Positions 13,360-25,300 of a stretch of DNA of 64,000 nucleotides are shown here, one piece after another. The notes below the pieces were generated by a model that worked only from the letters and a program-made list of their open reading frames with translations, searched no databases and was not told where the DNA came from. Position 1 is the first letter of the stretch. Each line of letters opens with the position of its first letter. The position numbers and the translations under genes are program-made. Source of the stretch: Gambelia wislizenii (taxonomy: Eukaryota; Chordata; Lepidosauria; Squamata; Crotaphytidae); assembly GCA_030847615.1 (NCBI GenBank), contig JAUMIR010000004.1, forward strand, positions 102,872,001-102,936,000, given 5' to 3'.

Positions 13360-16300
13360 GTCTGCTAGTGTTATACATCTTGCTGCCTGCTTGAAGTTGC
13401 AACAATAGTGTTGGTTATAGGCACAGAAAGAATATATGAATACTTGTGGGGGGCATGAGCAAGGGCCTTTTTCTATGGCCTCCTCAAGGACTGCCCGTCC
13501 CAGGCTCATCTATTTCCTCCCCACCTCTCATAACCCAGCAAGGAGGATCATCATGGGCAGTGTTTTGATAGCCAGTGCATAACAATGCATCAATGCATAA
13601 CCAGCTATCAGAACAAAGATAGCAAAGCTTCTGAATCCTCACCCAGATTTCCCCCCACCCTCCTGGTGTCACATAGGTTTGACGAGATAAAAGAGAATTG
13701 TGGGAAGATACAGCCTCCCTGACCCATATCTAGCTTCTCCCCACCCTCCTGATGTCATGGGAGGAGGGAAGAGTAAGGATCGTGTAAAAATATAGCTTCC
13801 CCAATCCTCACTCAGCTTCCCACCACCCTCCTAATATTATGCAAGGGTGGGTAGGGAGGAGGAAAGAGAAGATCGTGGAAGGCTGTAGCCTCCCAAATTC
13901 TCACATGGCTCCCACTCCCAATGTCACACAGGAGCAAACAGGGTGAACCCCCCCCCCCGGCCTGCCACCCAGGACTTTCTGCCCCACTGTGAGACTTCTT
14001 TGAAAACTGCACAGTTTTCTCTCTGGCAGCAGAGGGAAAATTGATTCTCCCTTGTGGGAATGAATAATTTAACACAGCACAAGTGGTGGTGAGGAAGCTG
14101 TAAAAGCACCTGGCAAACCTTGAGCCTGGAAAATTTACCCTGAGAGAAATTCCTGCATTCACATTACCATATGATTACCCAATTTACCTCTCCTTTAGAG
14201 GGATTAGAGATGGAGGTGGGAGATCTCAGGAAAAGAGGAGCAATCCCTGACATGTCCAAGTGATCTCAGCAGGTCATGTGAAAGACCTTTGTCTGAAACC
14301 TTGGGGGTTAGCAGCCACATTAGCCTCCCAGGGAACTTTGGAGGTTTCACTCCCTTCCACACACCTCTGCCAGCATTTTTTTTTTTTTACATTTTTGCCC
14401 CCAAATATCAGTCCTAGGCTGCATCTGCTCTGTGAGCTGTACTTTCCCCACCTCTGAGTCAGAGGGAGACCTTGGTGGTGCTGGGGGACAAATATTTGCT
14501 CCTAGTACCTACTATAGTTATACCAGGTTTGGAAATGCCCCCCCCCCTTAAAAAATCCCTTCCAATATGAAAGTGAAACTGAGAAATGACCACATGTCCA
14601 CTTCCTATTTTTATTTTGGGGTTGGAGGGCTTGAGGCTACAATCCCCAGTGCAAATTCCACACCTCCTGGTGGTACCAGGAGTGGGAAAACACCTCTTTA
14701 TGGTTAGCAATTGCCTTGGGGAAAGGTTTGCTTGAGGCTCGTGGTGTACACCATGGGAGTGGTGGTAGTGAAAGCATTACTTCCCAAATAACAATTCTGC
14801 TATTGACATTTTGCTTTATCCACTGAACGTGTAGCATTGCAGTAGCTTAAAAATTCAGTTAAATCTTTAGAAATAAAATTTAGGCATTCAAAGAAAAGAG
14901 GGCAGGCAAAATTATCAAGGGGATGTGAAGACAGCCAATACTGTATGAGTTCTGGGTATGGGTGATTTTCAATGGCCCACTCTTAGCAAGGTTAGACATT
15001 TGGGGGCTGAAGTTTCATTGGAGAGGCAGAATAATCATTTAGAGGGGCAGTGCCCTCATCATTTCTACCACATCCTCAGCTACACCCAAGAACTGTACTT
15101 TGCTTTATGAGAAATAGTGCACAGTATAAGGCTTCCTTCCCTATGCCTTTGCAATGAGACCATAGAAGCTGCTTACGGCCAGCATAGATTATACTGACAT
15201 TGATGTATCAATCTTCAGTGGCACCAATGATACTTCCCCCCCCTCTCTGTGTGTGTGTGTGTGTGTGGTGAGTTGGATTATGTGCTGGAGCATGGAGATT
15301 TAAACCTCCCCTCCTTATGCTCAATGTTTCTGATAAGGATTGCTCCCCTATTCCTGTGTCTCTCCTGTATAATTATAATTGACTAAACATATCCTGGATA
15401 TATACTAGCGGCAGGTTATATAAATTCTGCTTTGGCCCTTAAGACAGCTTCATATGTCAAAGCTGTGAATTTTATCACACTTAAGAAAACATTTCCCTCT
15501 CCTTTTCCCTTCCATGCACTTAAGCCAGTGTCATCTTCAAAGCAAGAGCAGCCCAAAATGGGAACAGGAAAAAATGCCTAGTGCTGGAATCTCGGGTGAT
15601 GATAATGATAACAATCTTTAGCAGTTGCAGATGGCATTTCATCTTCCCAGAGCTGGGAGAAACACTAATTAATGGCCAGAGAGCTAGTCAGCACGCAAAG
15701 CTTAGCAAAGCTATTTCCGAAAGAGATTTGAAGCAGATTGCAACTTTGTGTTTTATGCATAATTGAGTTGGGAAAGCCTTCTTAAATGTAAATGATTAAG
15801 ATTATGTTCTGGTTGCCAAAATAGCGCAAGTCCCTTATCTGTGTTGCTCATGAAAGAATAGCCACATCGTATTTTCTTTGCAGTATTTTGTGTGAATAAT
15901 AGGAAAAAGAAGAGCATTGGGGAAGCCCCTACACCCCTGGGATCAAGTATATTGGACCAGAAAGCCTAAAGGCTATGTCTTACCTTTCAGAAAAGGAGTC
16001 CCATTGCCTTGGCAAGGACTACAGCGACAGCTACTTGACTCCTGCTGGAACTCCTCCAATGCACGCCTCATGTTTTGTTTCACTGTATTTGCATTTGCAA
16101 AAGTGTTTGCAGTCACTAATTCATAAAGTGGCTCCACCTATGGTGGAGAGAGAGTGTGAAAGCTGGTGATATATTCCATACAGAAGCACAGAAATGTTTC
16201 TGAGTCGGGCAGATCAGCTATGGGAAGCTACGTTATACTGGGTCAGTACGCCATTGATCATTATAGCTCAGTATCATCTATGGTGTCTGACCAGGCATTT

Positions 16301-19300
16301 CAGAAAATGGACTTTCTCACTCTTACCAAGAGATGTGAGGGAATTCAAAGGAGTACATTAGAAGTCTCTATGAGAAAGCCCTAAGTACCTTGCCAAACTA
16401 TAGGTCCCAGCATTGCTTTTGAGTCATGAGAATTATAGTGGCATCAGACTGCTATAACTGTATAGTGTACATTTGGACTAAAGTCCACTGAAATTCAGGG
16501 GGAAAATGGTGCAAAGGCCTGCATCATTAGGACTGCAGGGCTCTAAGATGGGGCCAAGATGGGGTAAATAGCCTATCTAGATGAGGCCACAGTCTAGATC
16601 CAAATAAATCATCATCCTTGTCATACTCATCATTACCCACCACCATAATTCCCCTAAAAGTGGCTTCACTACTTTGGTTGCTTGTCAAAATGCATATTGT
16701 GTTCTAGAATATAGCAGCTAATTCCTTTTACTACCTAGCACAGTGGTTCTTAACCTTTCCTTTATTAGGGACCCACATTACATATCTTTTTTTGCCATAG
16801 ACCCCCTCTTGACTTAACTCAAGATCAAAAAACAAAACAACAGTACCTGAATGCTGAACCATTAGCAACTACACCATCTGGTAAACCTTCCCTCAGAGGT
16901 GCTGGAGGGGGAGGGAAGATATTTCTCCTTCATGACAATTTGCAGCTGGAGCAGATTGGATGGCAATGTGTAGGCCCAGCCAGTGCTTGCCTTGGCTCCT
17001 GTCATATGGCAGCTCCACTGTTGCTCAGCAGCTCAAATTGCCTCTGCCCCACAGCAAAGTGGCCACATGACAGGCAGTGCACAAGCCCAGCCAGCCAGCC
17101 TTTGCCTTGGCTGCTGTCATGTGGCTACTCTACTGCAGGGAGGAGGTGGGCTATGAAACCTTCATGGACCCCCTGTGGGGACATCATGGTCCCCTGGGGG
17201 TCTGCAGACCACAGGTTAAGAACCACTGACCTAGCACAACACACATTTTGACATCAAACACATAATTAGGGCAAGAGCTCCATTTCCTAATTGTGGAACA
17301 CATTTCAGGCTTGCTATTTTACTTCCATCCTGACCCCAGATTGAATTTTTATAATACAAATGCTTAGGCATAGATCCAGAGAAGTGCCAGTAGAAAGAGA
17401 AAGAAGACATTTACTTTCAGGCCCCCCCAGCCCCCCGCAACTGCTCCAGGCAGCCCCCAAGTTGCCTTAAAAAGCCTCTCATGAGGGCTTGGGGATGTCT
17501 TCTGGATGGAATGAACTGTGTGAGGGAGGGAACATTGTCAAAAATCAAGTGGCGACAACTCCCACAAGCAGATTACCCACCCACTGCAGGAACATCCTCC
17601 CGATTTTCAGCCCTTTCCCTTTCAGAACACTGTTGCATAGCCTACTTCATTCAAGAGCATCCCCCAAGTCTCACATGAGGATTTTCAGCTCCCTCAGCAT
17701 CTGTATCCAGGTCTTAGAAGCTGAGGTGAAATTTTAATTTATTGGCCACAATCCTACATGGGCTTTGTGAAGTGTAGCCCTCTTTTCACACACCTCAACA
17801 TGCCTAACTGACTTGTTGCTGCCAGTAAGTGAAGCTATAGCCAACTGGGAATCAAGGGGGAGGGATGGGGACACCCAGGCAGTGTTTCCTCAGCCAATAG
17901 TGAAGAGACAACTTCATCCTCCCAGTTCTAATTGGCCATAAGGGGCATAAATAAATTATACTGACATTGCTGCAGTGGCAGTTTGGTTGTGTGCATAGGG
18001 TGGGGCCATAGTGAAGGGAGATAGTAAATATGGCCTTATGCAACAATCTTGTAACCATATACACAGGCATAATTGGAGTTTATGGCTGCCTATGGAGATT
18101 ATCAGATGCAGTAAAAAGTACCTTATGAGAATGCCAAGATGACATTCCTGTTCCATGAATGGGACCCAGTTTCACACGACGCCGTGCTTATCACATTCTG
18201 CTCCTGTGCTTCAGCAGTTAGTAAGGCAGCACTTTTCATTGGTGGGAGCTCCCCATCAGTGAAAAGTGATGCCTTACTAACTGCTATAGCACAGGAGCAA
18301 AATGTGACGAGCATGAGGATGTGCAAAACTGGCTTTCGCAAGACAGGAATGTCATCCTGGCATTCTCATAAGGTACTTTTTGGATGCGTCTGATAACCTC
18401 CTATGTCACCAACAGGACTCCAGCCATCATGTCATCTTTTAACTAGCTTGTCAAGAGGTTATTTTTTGACTCCATCAAAACTGTTGTACATGGTGTGAAA
18501 CTTGGAAAGTCATTTTGAAACTGTAATGCATGTGTATAATTTTCGCAAGCTCTATTACAAGTCTTGAAGAGAAACGTCAACACAGAAAGAATCACAACCC
18601 AGAAACATCACCCAAGGAGACCTTCTGCTGTGCTTTCTACAACCGGACTTGTTTATCTCGGATTGGCCTTTTTAGTCATCAGCGTGCTTGCAGAAAGCGC
18701 GGGATGAGTCCTTCCTGAATCTTCATTCACGAAGAAAAGCCAGAGAGAGAGATTATTCAATTATTTTTGCATTTTTCTCATGTAACATCACCTTCATCTG
18801 GATGATTTCAGGGTTGTATTGAACAGCATCTCCCCACTTTTGCATCAGTTCTGGAGTTGGCAGGTCTTTGGATGCAAGAGTTGTAATATATTCACTTGCA
18901 CCACCACGGACAAGAGCGATGAAGTCTTCCACAAATTTCTTTTCGAATGTGCTATCTAGAGAAAGATTGTCAAGACATGAGTTCAAAATTGTTATGGGTT
19001 CCTCTCTGCTTGCTTACTATTTGAAAACTGTAACATGAACCAATGACCTGCATGAGTGAGTCAATGTGGCCTGGGAGATCCTTCTTCTAGTCCCCACTTA
19101 GCTATGTGACCTTGGGTGACCTTGGGCCAGTCAATCTCTTTCAGAAGTTCTGAACAGGACAGTCTCAGGAAGCTGACATTCCCCAGGACAATAATCCTTG
19201 GGTTCTCTAGCACCACTTCCAGGACCACTTTGGTCAGCAATGCCTGGGAAAATGTTGGGTTGATGCTCAGCCTGACAACTCCTTACAGAGTTGTGTGGAT

Positions 19301-22300
19301 AATGTTTGGTGGGATGGGAAAGAATAATATATAATATGATGAGGACAGAAAGCTATCATTCCTTTTTAATAGCAAGTTCAGGATATTTCAGAAGAGAGAA
19401 CAGAAAATAATACTCTTCTACCTTTCACAGTCCAAGAATGTGCTTCATCTCACTATGGGTATGCAAATGGCAGACCCCTATTACTATGTAGTACAGCAGG
19501 GAAAAGATTTGTAGTACTGGAAGGGATCTTTCTTCCCTTCCCCATTGCTGAATCTCACTTCCTCATGTTAGGCATGAACAACACTGAAGGAGGGTTTTAG
19601 ATTGTTTACAGTGGTGAACAGGAACACACATCTGGGAGGGGGAAGTGCAATACTGTGTTGCAGGTTGAATCTGTATCATCATAAACACAAAAGTTAATAG
19701 GCAACTTATACATTAATTTTCCTTGGGTTTTTTTCTGGGCTGTGAGGCTGTGTTCTGGAAGAGTTTACTTCTGATGTTTCGCCTGCATCTGTGGCTGGCA
19801 TCTTCAGAGAATGGTTGGGTAGGAGTGTGTGTGGAGTTTCTATCCTATGAATCCCTGTTGGGGAGTATATGTAAATTTGTGTAATTGAATGGCTAGTTTC
19901 TGGGTATAGAGATGCAAGGAGGATTAGTGTCTGTTTGGCTAATGGTTGGTTGATGGCCCATTATCTGCTGAAAATCCTCCTGTCCCTGGGTGGAATTCTT
20001 TTGTAAGTGTTGAGTTTGATTCTATTGTTTTTCAAAACTGGAAGCCAGATTTTGTTTACTTTTAGGGTTTCTTCTTTCCTGTTGAAGTCGTCCAGGTGTT
20101 TGTGGATTTCAATAGCTTCTCTGTGCATTCTGACATGATAGTTGTTGGCCAGGTCCAGAATTCGTTCCTTGATTCATGTTTGTACACTGCATTTAGTGGT
20201 CCCTATGTAAACTTGTCCACAGCTGCATGGTATGCGGTAAACTCCTGCAGCTGTGAGAGGGTCTCTTTTGTCCTTCGCTGAGCGTAGATTTTCTTGGATT
20301 TTCTTGGTTGGTCATGCAAACACGAATCAAGGAACATGAGAGACACTGCAGACTGGGCCAGCCAGAAAAATCAGCATTAGCAGAACATGTTATAAACCGA
20401 ACTGGACACAAAATGTTATTTAAAAACACAAAAATTCTGGACCAGGCCAACAACTATAATGTCAGAATGCATAGAGAAGCTACTGAAATTGACAAACAGC
20501 TGGATGACTTCAACAGGAAAGAAGAAACCCTAAAAGTAAACAAAATCTGGCTTCCAGTTTTGAAAAACAATAGAATCAAAACGCAATGCTTACAAAGGAA
20601 TTCCACCCAGAGACAGGAGGATTTCCAGCAAAGTGGTTTTTTTATCTAGGCAAGTTAAATGCTGAGATTTATCCAATTACTCATTAGTCATTTGCTTACC
20701 TCCAATTTCCTTTAAAAGGGCAGAACACTTTCCACCTGATAGTCCAACTGATAAATAAACTCCATGAACGTTTCCACCACCCTTAAGGCCAACTTGTGTG
20801 CAAGATTGGACATCACTTAAACTGTAACCTTTAAAAACATAACAAGATATTATTAAATGAAACATAGGTTTGAATTAAAGATTCCCACAACACAAGGAAT
20901 ATCATCTCCCATCAATTCCATCCCTGTGTGCATCTTACAAGTTGTAAGAAAACCTGTTATGGGAGTTGTAGTGAAGAAACTAGTAACTTTTCCAAGCTGT
21001 AGTTTGTTTCCCACCCTCCAGTCCAAGCTCCCTGCAGTCTTCTCTGCAAATCATTTCGATTCAATGGTACGGGGATCTCATCTCAACCAAACAACAAGGC
21101 ATTTTAGCAATGTTCTTCCCTCTGAGAGAAAGGCTGTGAAAATCAAGCAATTTTCAAAGCCTGTTTGTAGTTAGGACTTATTCTGTGCAAAATTTGCATA
21201 TGGTTGTTTTTGTACAGAAAACAGCATTTCTCTGCAGAAAACAGCACTCTCTGTGCAGAAAATAATATTTCACCTCAAAAAAATATATTGTTTTCTGTGT
21301 AGAAAAAGCTGATTCTCACAGAGGAAATGTTTTTTTGATTCAACGACATGTGAATTTTGCACTAGGTCTGCAATTACAGAATTTCTGCAGAGGAACAGAC
21401 TTTTTCTGCAAAGAAAATAATATTTCCACATATCATTTTCTGTATGTTTCCCACACAGAAAATGCTCCCCTCATTCTATTCAACTCCTTTGCATTTTCAA
21501 ATTATGTCCTCTCTTTACCACTGCATTTCTCACTCTCCCTTTCCCTCCTTCTCTTTTATATGCCTCACCTCATGCCTTCATCCTGCCTCCTTTCCCTTGG
21601 TTCCCTTGCTCCACAGCTAGACCTCCTGCCCTCCTTCCCCTGTTGCCTCACTTCATGTTTTTGCCATGCCTCCCTACTTTGCTTTTTGCATTCCATTGAT
21701 GCACACCTTACTCTTCCTCCCCCCCTTCTGCCTCCTTTGCACCTCTTCATGCTGCCACCTCCTTTCCTTGCACACTGGTCATCGTGCTACACCTCCCATG
21801 TTCATTTCCCCTCATCATTTTCCACTGTGCACCTGCACCATGCTTCCTTCTGTACTCACCGCTGTACTTTCCCAACCTCTCTTCCTTCCTCTCACCACTT
21901 ACTTCAATCCACACTCTAAGGAAGCAATGACATCCGATTTGCTCCATCATGTACAGTTCTTTCACAACTTGCTTTGACATTTTCATGTTGAAATATGTGA
22001 TGGAATGAAATTAATATTGAAATCAGTAATGAGAGTTGTGAAAGAATTGTCTGTGGTATGACATTTTTATTGTGTTTTTCAAATTCAGCACCCAAAAATA
22101 CATTTAAAAGAGCTATAATGTTGAAAAAAAGGATTTTTTTTTTCATAGCAGGCCTTTGGAAAATAACTTTGTTGCATCCCTCCACATTCTTTTCCATGTC
22201 TCCATTGCTTTCTGTGCAATATTTACAGGGATTTTTGCAAAGCCAGCCAGTGTTGTATAGTGGTTTAAGTGTTGGACTACAACTCTGGAGACCAGGGTCC

Positions 22301-25300
22301 GACTCCCTGCTCAGCCATGAAAACCACTGGGTGACCACGGGCAAATCATACTCTCAGCTTCAGAAAGCCCCATGATAGGTTCACCTTAGGGTCACCGTCA
22401 GTCAGATATGACTTGAAGTCACACAATGACAACAAATTTGCCAAGCAGACTTCACATAATTCTTCTCTCTCCAGCTGGACTTTCCCCCAATACTAGAACA
22501 TTTACCCAGGGAATTAGAGTCAACTCTAGAATAATAAACTTACTAAAGTGTTAGTCATAAATGTGAGACTTTATCCATTGACTAAATTCACTGAAATGCA
22601 GTAGCTGGTTTGCTTGACTCAAAATAATTGGATAGAATACTTTTTGCACATTTTGCTTCATATCTCAGCTCCTACAGCATGAATCAGAGGCTTGTTTCTA
22701 AAATGAATACTCAAAATTTGTGTCAGCTAATGCTGCAAATCAGCATTAAGTGGCAAGCCTATATTCTGGGCAAAACCCAGACATCTCAGTAATATGGCAT
22801 TTCATCAGTGTGCTCTATTTCATCAGTGTATTTCATCAGTGTGCTGTAGATTCCACTTGCCATTGTTTCTAGTTTACTCCTCTATGAGGGATTAATAAAA
22901 CTCTATTTAGGTTCAGCTTCAAAGAGCACATATAGATTAAGATAGAAAGAAGCAGTTCTCAAAAGGAATGGAAAGAATATTCAAAAATATTTTCAAAACA
23001 TAGTGTTGTTTTTTTTTAAAAGAGTTGAGAAATCCTGATGAGAAGAACCCTGGACTGATGAGAATTTTTGCAATTTGGGACTTATTTTGCAGAAAATCCA
23101 CATGTGGTTGTTTTGTGCAGAAATAGTATTTTCTACAGAGGAAACAGCTTTTTTTTTGGTACAGGAATTATTATTTTTGCATTGAAATATTTCCTGCAGA
23201 GAAATGTTGTAGTTGGGCATTTATTCTGCATAAAATTTGCACATGGTTGATTTGCATAGAAAAGAGCATCTTCTGCACAGGGAATAATATTTCTGCATTG
23301 AAATATTATTTTCTATGCAAAAAATGTTTTCTGTGCAAAACCATGTGTGAATTTTATGCAGAATAAGTCCTGAATTGCAAATACTCCTCAAAAACAGTGT
23401 GGTTTTCAAAAACTTTATTGCAGCTGGGGGAAAAAAAATGCTAACTTTACTTGTTCCTACCTTCAAGAAGCAACTTAGTGAAGAATTACATCCCTAGTTC
23501 TCAAAGTTTCCTGATGGATAGTTTAAAATATTCCTGAAGGAAAAACTTGAATACAAGAATACCTCTTTTAACCAAGTTAATGTGGGCATTACATCTTTAA
23601 CAAAAAGTTTATATTAGAAGTAGAAATAACATGCAAAGAAGAGGGATAGATTCCTACACCACAAAAATGAAGAGTAGTTCAACATGTTTCCACAACTTTT
23701 TATAAGTACAACAATATGCACACATGAAATAAAGCAACCTGGTGAAGTAAGCCTTACAGAGGGTTCTGTTTACTTTCCCAACCCATAGGGTAGTCACCAA
23801 TGGTTCCATCTTGGAGGCAAGTGACCAGCAGGGTGCCATAAGGTTCTGTCCTGGGCTCAATGCTATTCAACATCTTTATCAATGACTTGGATGAGGGAAT
23901 AGAGGGCATTCTTATCAAGTTTGCAGATGACACCAAATTAGGAGGGGTAGCTAATATCCCAGAAGACAGGATCAGAATCCAAAATGACCTTAACAGATCA
24001 GAAAGCTGGGCCAAAACTAATAAAATGAATTTCAACAGGGAGAAATGTAGGATACTAAACTTGGGCAGTAAAAATGAAATGGACATATACAGAATGGGTG
24101 ACACCTGGCTTGATGGCAGTACGTACGAAAGGGAACTAGGTGTCTTAGTGGACTACAGCCTGAACATGAGTCAGCAGTGTGATGCAGCAGCTAAAAAAGC
24201 CAATGCGATTCTGGGCTGAATCAGTAGGAGTACAGTTGTCCCTCTATATCCATGGATTTGGTATCCGTGGATTTAAGTATTCACAGCTTGAAAATATTCT
24301 TAAAAAAATAATAATCCAAAAAGCAAACCTTGATGTTGCCATCTTATATAAGGGACACCATTTTGCTATGCCATTGCATACAATGGGACTTGAGTATTCA
24401 CGGATTTTGATATCCACGGGGTGGTCCTGGAACTAAACTCCAGCAAATATGAAGGGACAACAGTATAGTGTCTAGATGGAGGAAAGTAATAGTGCCACTC
24501 GATTCTGCTTTAGTCAGACTTCACCTGGAATACTGTGTCCAGTTCTGGGCACCATAATTCAAGAAGGATATTGACAAGCTGGAACATGTCCAGAGGAGGG
24601 TGACCAAAATAATAAAAGGTCTGGAAACCATGCCCTATGAGGAGTGGCTTAGGGTGCTGGACATGTTTAGCCTGGAGAAGAGAAGATTAAGGAGATTTTC
24701 ACACGCACTAAATAAACGATTATAATAACACTACAAGACTGCTAAAGATTTTTTCCTTTCACACACTATCATCACATATCCGTCCTCGACATGAGTTTAT
24801 TCCATTTTCTTTCCATGATATTGTATTCATGGGGAGAAGTCATTATTAACCACCTACTCTTTTTCTGTAATGGAATCACGGGTGTGCAAACTAGAGTCCT
24901 GTTCCTGTTCTGGAATGACAGCTGCGGCAGGGAGGTCCGTGCTGAGCACTTCCGGACATGATTGGGACATTCAGGTAAGTGGCACCCTTCCCCCCCAGGT
25001 TACTTGTATTTTTTTTTCTGTGTTTTGGAGCTTGGCTTTGTGTTTTGACATTGGGGGGTTATCTTTGAATTTGCTGCGCAGCCATTCTCTTGCAAGAACG
25101 GCTGGGATTTCAGCCAGCCGGTCATAAAGGCAGCCTTATGATGGCTGTATTTACAGCCGGCTGGCAAGGAGTGAGTTCCTGCAGCAGAATGGAGGTAAGT
25201 GTGTGAACATTTACCTCCATTTCATTACAGGAACGGGAGAGGGGCTTGCAGGACAGAAACGGGGCTTTTGGCCCCAGTGTGAAAATCCCCTAAGAGGTGA

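Noticed and set aside
18790..18955. C8A rather than C8B as the identity of the gene
   Set aside because: Exons 7, 9 and 10 carry C8 beta-specific stretches, and the propeptide with a dibasic end also fits C8B.
21335..21919. A 194-codon frame with hydrophobic, signal-like stretches
   Set aside because: It lies mostly in the pyrimidine-rich tract; Leu, Ser and Pro are expected from CT-rich DNA. No domain or splice support.
22237..22438. tRNA-like A and B boxes suggesting a tRNA gene
   Set aside because: No cloverleaf with acceptor stem; the following body and tail are those of a SINE found several times in the window.
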